DNA of 64,000 nucleotides, from the NCBI GenBank assembly GCA_025506515.1, contig CM046457.1, positions 39,814,231 to 39,878,230 on the forward strand. Reading direction: 5' to 3'. This stretch comes from Flaveria trinervia. Lineage: Eukaryota; Streptophyta; Magnoliopsida; Asterales; Asteraceae. A program made the translations under genes and the position numbers. The notes below the pieces were generated by a model. It was not told the DNA's origin. It saw nothing but the letters and a program-made list of their open reading frames with translations, and searched no databases. Below are positions 20,660-32,407 of the stretch, piece after piece. Positions within the stretch are counted from its first letter, which is position 1; every line of letters starts with the position of its first letter.

Positions 20660-23600
20660 CCAATGCAGCCAAAACCTCTAACTTATGTATTCTCCCACTT
20701 ATTGATGGCAAAATGTTGGTCTTTTTCCTTCTTGATCAGTAGAGAAATGACCCATGTAAGCTCCGGCCTGGGAAGAAATCTCAAATATTTGTTTGGCAGA
20801 GTATGAATGGGAACTCTGTTTTGGGGAACAGGACACAGAGTTGTTATCCCATTCATGAGATTTACTTCCCCATAATGAGTCTGTATGACTCACGAACATA
20901 GGCCTCAAGGAGAACAACTTGTTCCTCCTGAGAGAGTTCTTCTCCTCCTCCTTCGAAGAAGAACTCTGGACCATAGTACTCTGATAAGTACTTCATGGTC
21001 CTGCCATTTTTCAGCTCCACCGTAGTTACCTCCCTATATACAAATTCATCAGGATGGTTGCCTTCAAGGAGTAACTGGAGCTCATTCTTCTGGATGTCTT
21101 CAAGCTTTTATATAACAACCCCTTCTGAATCATCTTGTTTTCTAGTAAGGCTTGAGGGGTCTTCTTTGCTTGGTGAGCTTTCTTGAATTCATCAATAATT
21201 TCCCCAGGTGAGACTACAACGGCCAACATGATGGTAGACTCTATTGTTTTTTCGTACCTGGCCGTTGTATCTGTGTGGGATAGTTCTTTTATGGATTCTA
21301 GAACTCACCCTGGGGTCTGGCCATACTCTCACTCTCTCCTTCTGATACTGAAAGGTGTGCCTGAGAGTGTACAGCCTTTGAGCATGCCCTTTCATGGCTT
21401 GAATAGATGATGACTGAGGAAATTCCTTGTCACCATCTTCAACAGTTGCTCATCGTGCTGTTTCTGCTGTTCTTCTTCTTCTATCTGACTCTGACCATTT
21501 CCCTTTGAGAGTCAGGTGTGATCATGGGTTGACTTCGGGGTTTTGGTAGCTTCAGAACAGCAGAGAGTGGCAGACTATCATCTTCATCCTCTTCTTCTTC
21601 TTCTTCTTCCATCCTCAGCACCCTTCTCCTCCTTCTGGTACATCACTGGATGATGGTTGGGTTGGTGAAGGAATTGGTTTTGAAGAATGAGGATGTTTGG
21701 ATTTTGGCTTAGAGTTGGTTGGGATATTTGAGGGATAAGATCTGTTTGAGTGGGTGGAAGGGAAGGTTGATCTAGCATCCTTGTAGTTAGTTTCGCCTTT
21801 GTGAGTTTAGCCATCTCTAACCTTTTACCAGCCCCAGCCTCATCAAGGGCTTCCACAATATCCCTTTGTTGAATTGCTTGGACAGACAGATTCTGGTGGC
21901 TATAGCCAGAATGCTGTCCCTGGTCCATGCGTGGATCTCCATTAATGATCTTCCCAAGTATTTTGCAATAAAGCGGATCATTATTTCCAATCTCTCTTTC
22001 TCAAGAGCATCATACCCTGCCCATCGGTTTGTATCTCTTGTACTTCTAACCTTCTGATCTCACTATCCAGTGTGGCTGTGTCAAACCCCTGCCTGAAGAG
22101 TTGTTCAATTATTTTATCCATGGATCGGCTGTGTGTGGTGTCAGCTTCTTTGACCAGCTCCTCCAAGGATTGTCTTCAGCAGTGTGATCATCAGCACTTC
22201 TCTTTCGCTTGTAGTGAGCAGAGGTTGCTTTTCTTTTTCCTCCTCTTGGGCTTGCTTCTCTTCCTCTTCTCCTCTGTTCTTTTCCTCTTCTTTTCTTTCA
22301 CTGCAGTACTCTCCCCCTTTTTGGTTGCATTGGAGGAAGGGGTTTGTACCGCAGAAAGAGTCTTTTGGACAGCAGCATCAACCAAGGCTGTAATGTTGAG
22401 GAAAGCCTCTCATCAATGGCTTTGATCATTATATCAGTGATTATGGGGGTGATGAGAGGGAGGGAATTTTGGAGTACAGCACCTATTTGCTCAGGAGGGT
22501 GATGTTCCTGAGAAGTAGGGCCTGAGGCAGAGGTAGGTGGTTGATTTTGGAGTGGCTCGGTGTTTGGGAAACCTTCAAGGGAAGGTACCATCTGTGGGTG
22601 GATAGAGGCAGATGGTCTTTCTCCTTGTGAGAGTTGGTCAAGTAGGATTTGCAGCCTACTGACTTTCTCTTCAAGGATTGTGTTCTGGGCAAGAACATCA
22701 TAGAAGAAGCCCAGGTCATCATCAGCCGAAGCTGAATCAGCTGACCTCCTGCTTAGAGCAGGATTTACATGCACTGGGTGTAGACCAGTTGGTGCATGTG
22801 CCCCTTGTGCTTGGTACTGGGGACTTCCAGCCTCAGGAAAATGTCCATCATCAGTTGTTGCCTCTAGGGAGGTCTTAGCAATGTTACCAGCCTCACTCTG
22901 GTCATGTGCTGAGTCAGAGGAGGTGGCAGGCTCACTAGATATTCTAAGCTCCTTGTCTACACCAGGAGATTGAATTGGGAAACCCCTGTGCTGTGGGTTC
23001 TCAAGTGCACTGTGTTCCTCCCCCTCAATTGTAGAGGTATTCCCAGTAGTAAGTGGTTTCTGGGGAGGGGGTGAGGAGTGCAATTGAGTCAGCACTTGTG
23101 CAACTATTAAAGTTGGGCTGTGAGGGGCGGTTGTTTGGGGTGAGGGGATAGAAGCAGTGTGCACCTGGGGAGGTTGGTGCTCTTCAATGGCAATCTCCTC
23201 AAGTGAGTAAGATCCCAGATAAGTAGGTGCCCCTTGGGGGGTTGCTGCAGGCTCCTGTTGAGAGGAAGCCTGAGCGGCTGTGGCTGGAGGAGTCATTGTA
23301 TCCACTAGGGGGTTTGGACTAGTGGATATATCCTGCGTTTGTGTTCCAGGGGCATCCTCAGGGGACTCAATTCCCTGAGTAGCCATTTTGGGTTTCTTTT
23401 TGGTGGGTTTGGTGGGGACTTTGGATTTGGAGGCGGTGGCTGTGAGTTCCAGCTGCGTGGGTTTTCGCAGCTTGGCAGCCATTTTTAGTGTCCGGTCAGA
23501 GTTGTGCCGGGAGTATACTTCCGGCAGAACAGCTGTAGCAGGGACTCCCAAGCCAACAAGTCCCTCAGCATTAACCTGGTCTGTAATAATGGCCATTATG

Positions 23601-24197
23601 AACCGTGGATAAAGTATCCAACGGTTGGCAGTTAGTTTTTGAGCCATATCTTTGAGCTCTGAAAATATTAATTCTGAAAAGTTAGTGGTTGTTGCTCAAG
23701 GATGGAATACATTACCTGCTGCCATTTGGTGGACATTGATCCCAAGACGACGTCTTAGGGGCCAAACATACATTTACCATGTGAAAAATCAGGCGCTCAG
23801 CGTCATTAAAGTGTTTCTTCATGATGGTGGTGGCACTGAGATCGCCTTGATATCCATGCTGAGCAAAGGATAGATCTATGGTGCCCTTCGGATATCCAGC
23901 AGGAGAAGTAGCATCATTCAGTTGAAGAATTTGGCGGATCATCGCAGGAGTAATGACTACTTCTTTGTTGTTGACGACCGACCGGAGGGATGGTGTTTTG
24001 GCTTCCCCAGTGGTAACAGTAACGTTCATCCAAAATTAGTTCAAGGATTCGGCATGTAAGATGGGGTTCAGAAGAAATGCCTTGTTGTATTGGGACTGAA
24101 CCATAAGATCGATAGCAGTATCGAACTTAGTCCAGATCGGCGATTTAGTGAGGTAGGCAACACAGTTGTGTCGCGGTTTAATTTGCATAGACGCCAT
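20660..24197 (-). pseudogene. Copy B env-position ORF, near full length
   Basis: The start is at 24197 (MASMQIKPRHN), chosen because a TATA box lies 72 nt upstream. N-terminal region 24197-23650: HNCVAYLTKSPIW, one CAA-to-TAA stop near 24030, ITPAMIRQILQLNDATS, QHGYQGDLS, ERLIFHMVNVCLAPK. Core at 23647-23580: RWILYPRFIMAIITDQV. A Pro/Thr/Ser/Gln-rich region follows (23460-22700), then a coiled coil (FYDVLAQNTILEEKVSRLQ, about 22690-22630), a very basic stretch (22191-22320), more helices (22166-21981) and a conserved C-terminal part with KERVRVWPDPRV near 21330. Total would be around 1000 codons with several frameshifts. I see no signal peptide or membrane segment, so 'env' refers to position only. 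Function unknown. Confidence 0.75.
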
Positions 24198-24268
24198 TGA
24201 GAAGAGGGAAGTTTTGGAGGGGAACGTTAGGTTTGAAGACGATGAAGCATTAAGAACTAAGGTTAGGG

Positions 24269-24276
24269 GTATATAG
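24269..24276 (-). promoter_or_regulatory. TATA box upstream of copy B env-position ORF
   Basis: The minus strand reads CTATATAC, 72 nt upstream of the ATG at 24195-24197, between the hairpin array and the ORF. Confidence 0.55.
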
Positions 24277-24279
24277 GGT

Positions 24280-24961
24280 ACGGGTAAGGAAACGACTGAA
24301 GGATGTGGTGTTAGTCATCAGTAGTTTTAAACGACCGTTGACATGGTATTATCTTTTCAGACGTTGAAACAACTGAAGTCATCGTGTTAGGCATCAGTAG
24401 TTAGAAAACTACTGAAGACCGTGGTTTTGACTTCAGATGATTGAAACAACTGAGGACTTGGTGTGTGTCATCAGTAGTTATGAAACTACTGAAGACAGTG
24501 GTTTTGTCATCAGCTGTTGTAAACAACTGAAGACTAGGGATTAGTCTCAGTAGTAGTTATAAAACTACTGAAGACGTGGTTTTGCTTCAGTTGTTTAAAA
24601 TGAAACAGCAGTTGTACAAACGACTGAAGAGAAAATTCTTTTCAGCTGTTTTCGTCAATTCTTAGCTTTTCAGCTGTTTCAATCTGTCCTCAACACGTTC
24701 ATCAGTCTTTTTGGCTGATTTCAGTTGTTTCATAGGACATCAGTACTTATCTGTTTTTACTGATTGCAGTAGTTGTAACTGCATCAGTAGTTGTGACTAC
24801 ATCAGTAGTTAGAACAGATGAAGTACTTCAGTACTTGTGAGACATTTAGCCTTCAGTAGGTATAAAAACTACTGAGGATAAAAGGACTCATCAGTACTTA
24901 TATGTGACATTGGTACTTATGATCATCAGTATGAGTTACTAAGATCATCGGTAGTTGTCAC
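24280..24961 (-). repeat. Copy B pol-env spacer with hairpin array
   Basis: 24300-24605 contains the hairpin array seen in copies A and C. 24606-24961 contains looser single words: CATCAGTAGTT, CATCAGTACTT and TTCAGCTGTTT. There is no coding potential. It lies between the pol stop (24962) and the internal TATA box. Confidence 0.8.
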
Positions 24962-26400
24962 TTATTCTAGTTGCAGCATACCAAGCCTTAACACCAGGTT
25001 TTGGAAAGTTGAACTATCCAAAGGCTTAGTAAAAATGTCTGCAAGCTCATCAGCACTAGGCACAAACCTAGGATCAATCAGACCTTTTCAAAACAATCCC
25101 TTATAAAATGATGTCTGATCCCTATATGTTTGGTCCTAGAGTGCTGGACTGGATTTTTGACAATAAAAGAGCTGAAGCACTATCCATTAACAAAGGAGTC
25201 TTAGTCTCTGTAATGCCATAATCCAAAAGTTGGTTTTGAAGCCAGAGTACCTGAGATGTACAACTTGCAGCAGCAATGTACTCTGCTTCAGCAGTGGATG
25301 TAGCAACTGAGGTCTGTTTCTTGCTCTGCCAAGAAATCAAGCAGTTGCCTAGGAATTGACATCCACCAGAAGTTGATTTCCTGGTCAACTTACACCCTGC
25401 ATAGTCACTGTCAGAAAAAGCAACTAATTTACCAGAATGTCCGGTAGAATACCATAAACCTAGAGATGGAGTGCCTTGCAGATATCTAAAGATCCTCTTG
25501 ACTGCAATCAGATGAGACTCTTTAGGTGCAGCCTGAAATCTAGCACAAACACATGTAGCAAACATAATATCTGGTCTAGAAGCTGTTAAATACATCAAGG
25601 ACCCAATCATACATCTGTAAAGTGTTTCATCGACCACTTTACCTTTCTGATCCGAGTTCAGTTGTGTGGTGCTGCTCATGGGAGTAGAACAGGGCTTACA
25701 GTTTTGTAAATCAAACTTTTGCAAAAGATCTTTTGTATATTTGGACTGATGAATGAAAATTCCATCAGCCTTTTGTTTGATTTGCAACCCCAGAAAGAAT
25801 TGTAATTCTCCCATGGCACTCATTTCAAACTTCTGTTGCATCAACTTTGTAAAGGCATCACACAACTTTGGATCAGAGGATGCAAAAATGATATCATCTA
25901 CATAAATTTGAACAAGTAGATTATGCTGCCCAGCTTTCTTAATGAATAAAGTCTTGTCTATGGAGCCTCTAGTGAAATTGTTTTCCAGAAGAAAGTTTGA
26001 TAATGTCTCTTACCAGGCTCTGGGAGCTTGGTTTAACCCATAAAGAGCTTTATCAAGCTTATACACCCAATTAGGATGTTTATTTCCTCAAAGCCTGGAG
26101 GTTGACATACATAAACCTCTTCTTTAACTTTTCCATACAAAAATGCACTTTTGACATCCATTTGAAAAACTATAAGGTTTGATAAGCAGCATAAGCTAAA
26201 AACAATCGAATTGCTTCCAGTCTGGCTACAGGGGCAAAGGTTTCATCATAATCAATACCTTCTTCTTGTGCAACCCCTGAACAACCAGTCTGGCCTTGTT
26301 CTTAACAATAAGCCCATTTCATCAGTTTGTTCCTAAACACCCATTTAGTGCCTATTGCACACTTACCTGGAGGTAGAGGAACCAGTTCCCACACTTGCTG
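24962..26400 (-). pseudogene. Copy B reverse transcriptase and RNase H
   Basis: RT at about 25640-26400; YVDD is intact at 25893-25904 (YVDDIIFAS). The thumb/connection to RNase H (25865-25122) is open for 247 codons, with FFLGLQIKQKADGIF, SRPDIMFATCVCARF, AFSDSDYAGCKLTRKSTSGG and VATSTAEAEYIAAASC (RNase H DEDD-type residues). The tail ADIFTKPLDSSTFQNL ends at the stop at 24962. Frameshifts near 26090, 26180, 26270 and 26320 are single-base losses relative to copy A. Catalytic residues look intact; only the frame is broken. Confidence 0.92.
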
Positions 26401-26559
26401 TTTCTTGAACTGAAGAAGCTCAAGCTGCATGGCATCAACCCATCCATTGTCCTTTAAAGCAATGTGATAATTCTTTGGCTTGCTGACTGATGAAGAGAGC
26501 ATAGAAGCAGAAATTTGACAATTGACTTCTTGTTGATACTCCAGCAGTGATATCACCAA

Positions 26560-28030
26560 TGATTTGAGACATAGGGTGATTCTTCAGATCTTGATACACA
26601 ATGAGATCTGTGCAAGTGTTTGTAGCCGGTTCAGCAGCAACAGATGGTGATGGTGTATCATTTCCTTGAAACCAATCAGTGGATGGTAATTCAAAGGAAG
26701 TTGAATTCGAAGAAATCTCATCAGCATTTGTGTGGATGGTGCTACTGGCGCTACAGGAACATCAGGTCTAGCTGAGTCAGGCAGCTGATCACTAAACCTG
26801 AAGAGCTGAGTACTGCAATCATCATCATCATCAGCAGTACCACCAGGTGGTGAACTGTTGACAGGAGCAACAGCAGGAGTTTGATAAGGAACATATTGCA
26901 GTATGTCCAAATCAAATAACTCCACAGGACTTTGTGGAATCTTGTCCTTTGGAGATTCATTAAACTTAACATGTATAGTTTCTTCAACCATCTTTGTTCT
27001 GCAGTTGAAGACTCTGTATGCCTTGCAAGTAGATGAATAACCAACAAAGTACCCTGCATCCACCTTAGGATCAAATTATGGAGTTGATCCTTTGTGTTGA
27101 GAATGAAACAGGGACACCCAAATGCTTTGAAAAATGAAATCAGAGGAGCCAAATGATGGAGAACTTCATATGGAGTCTTCATCAACCTCTGATTTACTAA
27201 AACTCTATTTTGCACATAACAAGCTGTGTTGACAGCTTCGGCCCAGAAGGTCAATGGCAAACCTGAGTCAGCCAGCATGGACCTTGCAGCTTCAATGAGG
27301 GTCCTGTTCTTTCTCTCCACTACTCCATTTTGCTCTGGAGTCCTTGGAATGCTAAACTGCCTTTTGATTCCCTTTGAAAGATAGAAGTCATCAAGTGTAT
27401 GATTTCTGAACTCAGTTCCATTATCACTCCTAATACACTTGACCGGAAGGGAATACTGCTTCTCAATGTACAGCACAAAGTGGATAATCTTCTGAGTAGC
27501 CTCATCCTTTGAATGTAGAAAGAAAGTCCATACAAATCTGGAGTAATCATCCACAATTACCAGACAGTATTTCTTCTTTGCCATGCTCATTACTCTCACA
27601 GGACCAAATAGATCCATATGCAGTAATTGCAAGCAGGCAGTGGACTTGGACACTTCAATAGGAGGGAATGAGACTTTGTGCTGTTTTCCTTTTAAACAAG
27701 CAGTGCAGGTTTCATCACAGTGGAACTCCTTTATTGGTAAGCCTCTGACTAAACTATTGTGGCTAAGCTGATTCATGTTTTTGAGATTAACATGACCAAG
27801 CCTCCTGTGCCACAGTTTAGATTCTTGAGAAGAGGCTTTGGAAAATAGGCAAGGATTGCCTTTGAGATCTATCTTCTTAGAGAGATCTAAGGCATACACT
27901 CTCCTGTCCTGTTGGCTTTCAGGAGAGTGTGATCATCCAACACCTTGTCAATCAAGTGCAAAACTTTGGATGACAGAATCCTACAGTTTTGACTTGTAAA
28001 AGGGCAACATGGCCTTTATCACACTTGACT
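26560..28030 (-). pseudogene. Copy B integrase and linker
   Basis: Open from 27899 to about 27080. Zinc finger WHRRLGHVN and CTACLKGKQ; DDE core with LLHMDLFGPV, IRSDNGTEF and TPEQNGVVERKNRT all present. After a one-base loss near 27077 the C-terminal part continues in a second frame (27063-26584) with VGYSSTCKAYRVFN and the acidic linker GGTADDDDD. It is the cDNA-joining enzyme of the element. Confidence 0.92.
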
Positions 28031-28035
28031 GACAC

Positions 28036-28262
28036 TCAAGAGGTTGTACTTGAGATTTTCCACATGATTAACATCATCAAATTTGATTTCTCCATTGGAG
28101 ACAAAGCCCTTACCGATGATGTAACCCTAGCATCATTGCGAAAAGAGACAAATCCCTTCTTTCCTTGAGAGTAGTCATGAAGAAGAGAGATGTTCCCAGT
28201 CATGTGCATAGATCCCCCACTGTCTACATACCAGATGCTACTTTGGCATGTTGAAGAACCCT
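28036..28262 (-). pseudogene. Copy B aspartic protease segment
   Basis: WYVDSGGSMHMTGN with the DSG triad at 28216-28224. It lies between gag and integrase. The frame shifts downstream near 28125 before NLKYNLLSVSQ-like residues. Confidence 0.88.
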
Positions 28263-31104
28263 GCAATAATAAACAATCAGTTAGTTTTAGAGACCCAAAC
28301 CTTTTTGGTTTTGGGCCTGGTCTCATCAATAGATGGTAAACTAACATGTTTATTTGTAACAACAGCCTGAGAGAAGAAGATGGTGTAGAAGAGGAGTCCT
28401 TTGGCTTGGACCTCCTTTTCTGTGGTTTCAACATAGGAGAATCTAGTTGGTAACTCTACCCAACAGATGTTGTACCATCATCACCAGCTGTGTCTGATTT
28501 TGTGATAAAGCTTTCAGCTCATCAGACACATTGCTAGTGGAGTTAGATAAGGTCCTATGTTGCACCTTCTTCTTTTGAGCACCCTCAGCTGTCACCTGTT
28601 TAACTCCTTCCTTTTTGGATTTCTTTAAGGACTTAAGGGTTACAGGATTTGATGTTGCTGATACAAATGTGGTCTCAAACTCAGTTTTCATTTTTACCAT
28701 TTTCCATTAATTTCTTCTTTTTGTTTGAGTTTGGAACTCTTTTGTACCAACAATCATCTGTAAGATGATTGAACAAACCACATACTTCACATGGTTTCTT
28801 CTTCATCTTAGGTTGATCATCAACTAAAGATGGTGAAGCAACAGAAGACTTGTTCTTCAATGCTTTGGAAGCATTGGTTGCTTTCTTGACTACCTCTTTA
28901 GTAGTCTTCAAACTCTTTCTACTGCCAGTTTTCTTCTCTTCAGTACTGACAGCAGTTGAAGTTTGAACTTCAGGTGTTAAATCCTGCTCTCCAGTCCTTT
29001 CAGGACCTTCAGGATTAACTCCTGAGTGATCAACCTATTGATCATGTGAATGTCACCATTTAAACCATCAACATCAGCTGATAGGTTCAAAGAGGGCTTG
29101 ATGCTGACTGCTACTTCTGATTGTGCTGTATCAGAAGGTAGATCACATGATGTGATGGATTGGTTATCACTCTCACCATCAGATTCTACCTCTGCTCTTG
29201 GGGTAAAATCTGTAGGTGGAGCAGTGTGATTGTAACCAATTCCAAACTTCACATTTGAAGCAGATTGCTTACTAAGAAGCATTTCAAAACTTTGCATGAT
29301 TGTACCCATCTATCACACTCGACCTGGGTAACTGCAAGGGTTTCTTTGAGATCTTTGTACTTCTCTAGAAGTACTTCTTCTCTAGCCTTATCATCAATTA
29401 TTGGCAATTCAGTTTATAAATCTCATCATTCTTATCTTTGAGCACAAACTCAAACTCAGCTTTGTTTTTGAAATTATTTGTTCTAGCTCAATGTTCTTAT
29501 TAATTAAGCTACATTTGCTTCTCTAATGGAAGCAAATGCTGCTATGCATTGTTCAGAACATAATTTGGCTTTTGCCTCAGAGGATACCTGTGATACCTGA
29601 GGTGTAGATGCATTGGAGAAGAAGCATCAGCAGACTCCAAAGCCATAAGAGCTAGATTCCCAAAGGGACTGTCACCACCATGTTGACCAGCACCTGAGAA
29701 CAGTTGATCATGACCAGACAAGTCATGTGGTAAACTGCTCCAGTCAACAACTCCTGGGGTGAAGAAGCGTGTTGTTGAGATTGAGGTTGTTGATGAGATA
29801 GGGAAGGCTGAGGTTCTGGTAGTGCATGAGGTTGTGGTGTCATAGGAACTTGAACTTGATTTGACTGTGGCATGTAATAACAAGGGTACTGATATGGCAT
29901 TTGACCCTGAGGAACAAAATATGCCGGAGATTGTTGTTGAGGATGATGACTAGAGGTGACAGGATGTTGCCCTCTGTGTTGTTGACTATTGCCAGGAAAA
30001 GTCACAAAGGGTGCAGTAGAGTTAGATCCAGTTGATCTACACTCTCTTGCAAAGTGTCCAAGCCTTTGGCATTTGTGACACCTCAACTTGCTCTTGTCAA
30101 AACCAACTTTGGTTTTGCCAGAGAGTCCTGGGAATTTTCTTCCAGTTCTTTTATAGAACTTCTGAGATCTGATATTTATCAAGGCCATTTGGCTCAAAAT
30201 ATCCATCTCTTCTAAGTCATCATCAGCAATCCCCTTGAGATCATCCATAATGAAACATAGATTGTCATTATTACACCCAGTAAACTGACCGCAACACTTA
30301 CAAATGCAGAATCAGAAGTGCTTGAAGAGAAATTAATATGCTCATCATACTGGCATTCAGATGAAGCATATTCTGACTCATGACCCACCAAGGCAGTGTT
30401 GCCTTGTATAAAGTCTTCAGTGAGCTTTCCAGATGAAGACAGCTTTCTCTTCTGTTCTATCTCTCTCTCAAAAGTGAGCAGTTTCCCATGGAGTTGGGTG
30501 AGAGATAGTTTGTCCAAACTTGCACTGGAGCGTAGGACAATAGTATATGTGTCCCATCTCTCAGGCAGTGATCTGAGAAATCTGTTATTCATCTGAATAT
30601 TGGTGTATTCAAGTTTGACCATTTTTAGTTCAGAGATCAAAAAAGAAAACCGCTCATATTGTTGAGTCAGTGTCTCACCTTTCTATGAGAGAATGTCTCA
30701 TATTGTTGGGCAAGAATTTCTCTATTATTTGCCAAGACCTCAGTTCCTCCAAATTGTTCTTTCAAAGCAATCCAGAGGTCATGGGCAGTTTCATGATGCA
30801 TTAGCCCAGAATAGATTTCATTGGGCAATGCCATGGCCAGAATTCCATGGGCTTTTGCATCAATCTCAAGCAACTTCTTATCCTCATCTGATATTGCTCC
30901 CTCCTCTTCGGAACCATTTGATTGGTTTCCGGGTTATTCACCATAGGCTTGTGTGGACCATGTACCACTGATGTCCCACCCTGCGCTGTTAACAGACAGG
31001 TGATGGAGCATACGTCTTTGCCATATGTTATACTCATTCCTAACCAGCATAGGAGGCTTGGTTGAGGAACCAGTATTGTGAGGATCATTGGAAGGAGTGG
31101 TCAT
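28263..31104 (-). pseudogene. Copy B gag, long copia type
   Basis: The start at 31104 begins MTTPSNDPHN. UBN2-like region at about 30400-30870 (ALPNEIYSGLMHHETAHDLW, FLRSLPERWDTYT). CCHC knuckle CHKCQRLGHFAREC at 30039-30080, in an open frame 30248-29652 that also holds the Gln/Pro-rich stretch. Helical SSEAKAKLCSE region near 29550, then an acidic Ser-rich part (29309-28977) and a Lys-rich part with the second knuckle CEVCGLFNHLTDDC near 28780. C-terminal QTQLVMMVQHLLGRV near 28470. Several frameshifts. Confidence 0.88.
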
Positions 31105-31321
31105 TTTCAGTTCAAAAACAGTTTAGTTCAAGTTTAAAAAGTTTTAGACAGACCACAACAAACTCAATGAGAACCAAGAAAAGATCTCAGGATGAATGAG
31201 CAGAAATACAGAAAATTCAATCTCTATAACCGTTTCTTGCAAAAACAAAGGCTAATTCAATCAAACTTAGATCTTGAATAGCAGTTTCAATGATCAATTG
31301 TTAGATCGATCAATGATTAAC

Positions 31322-31335
31322 CTGCTCTGATACCA
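31322..31335 (-). other. Copy B primer binding site
   Basis: The minus strand reads TGGTATCAGAGCAG, 2 bases from the LTR. The leader 31105-31321 separates it from gag. Confidence 0.93.
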
Positions 31336-31337
31336 TT

Positions 31338-32220
31338 TGACAGGATCAGTAATCATAAGTTTGATGTATCAGAATACAAAGCAGCGGAATACAAACTAGA
31401 ATTAGACAAATTGTAGCAAGCAATCGATACTTGTAAGCATTAAGATCGCATACGGTTATAGGGAGAGAATATATATATTCTGATTTCAAGGAATGTTTAT
31501 AGATGTAGAATATTTCTAATCAAATCAAGCATTCATTCCATTCATTCACTCATTCATCTATAATTACAATAGGTTGTCACTCCTTATATAGAGTGCAACA
31601 ATCATGCTGTTATCACGGAAAGTGACAACTGGCAGATCTAATACAAAATAACTAATTCTTAACAAACTACTGAAATGTTCCAACTACTAGAACATATCAG
31701 AGTTAAGTACAAAATATAAAACTACTGAAACTACAACGACTGAAGAACAAGCTCTTCAGTCGTTTTACAAAAACTAGTGAACATAAATATAAAACTACTG
31801 ATATCACAACTACTGAAGAACAAGTCTTCAGCAGTTGTGATAAACTACTGAGGCTTCAGTACTTGATCTTCAGACTTTGACCTTCAGGTGTTTCATCAGC
31901 TGTGACTTCAGTAGATACCATCAGCTGATGTCTTCAGTCTTTGTCTTCAGACCTTGTACATCAGTTGTTGATCTTCAGCACTTGTAAACTCTTCAGCTGT
32001 TGTACTTCAGTACTTTGGTCTTTCAGCTTCACACTTGTGTTCTTCAGCTGTTGTACTTCAGCACTTTGGTTCTTCAGCTGTTGGTTCTTCAGCACTTGAT
32101 CTTCAGCTGTTGAAGTCTTCGCACTTGTCAAACTACTGATGAGGCTTTCAGCAGTTGTTGTGATACCATGTGGGACTTAGAGGTTTTCTGATCTTGGCTC
32201 ATTGGTTCTTTTGGTCCACA
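31338..32220 (-). repeat. Copy B 5' LTR
   Basis: 883 bp, TGTGGACCAAAAG (one A lost at the terminus) to CCTGTCA. U3 word array at about 31750-32165; TATA box CTATATAAGG (minus) near 31580. Very similar to the copy A LTR. Its outer end joins the leader of copy H, whose next bases are AATTG. Confidence 0.92.
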
Positions 32221-32407
32221 AATTGTGCATTGGAAACTGCTAATCGATATCTACATTTGATTGAATTAGCATATTTGCAAGAATCGGCTATAGTTAAATT
32301 GAATTTTGCTACTTTCGTTTTATTGCTTTTTTTCTCTTGGTTCATTTGGTTTGTTGTGTTTTGTTCTAAATCGGTTAAAACTTAATTGATTTTGGTTGAA
32401 TCTGAGA
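32221..32407 (+). other. Copy H leader, 3' part
   Basis: It aligns with the leader of copies A and B in the opposite orientation (shared GAAACTGCT and TTGATTGAATTAGC). The first about 45 bases after the PBS are missing here; the PBS itself is at 19134. No coding sequence. Confidence 0.72.

Larger units (their letters stand above)
19139..32220 (-). mobile_element. Copy B: most complete family 1a copia element
   Basis: Right to left: 5' LTR (32220-31338), PBS, leader, gag-pol (31104-24962), pol-env spacer, env-position ORF, PPT (20657-20647) and a 397-base 3' LTR fragment (20646-20250). A second copy of the env 5' part and spacer (20259-19139) follows instead of the rest of the LTR. B lies in the leader of copy H. 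It is the best copy for element structure because gag, pol and the env-position ORF are all present, though all are frameshifted. Confidence 0.85.

Noticed and set aside
22072..22425. Plus-strand hydrophobic ORF that could be a membrane protein
   Set aside because: It is antisense to the Lys/Glu-rich stretch of the env-position ORF; AAG/GAA codons read in reverse give Leu/Phe/Ser.
20660..24197. A true retroviral-type envelope gene
   Set aside because: No signal peptide, membrane helix or furin-like layout is visible; only the genomic position is env-like.
19145..24615. A separate non-autonomous element made only of LTR plus the unknown ORF
   Set aside because: In copies B and C the ORF follows pol through a shared spacer, and the PPT/LTR lies after the ORF, so it is the third ORF of the copia element.
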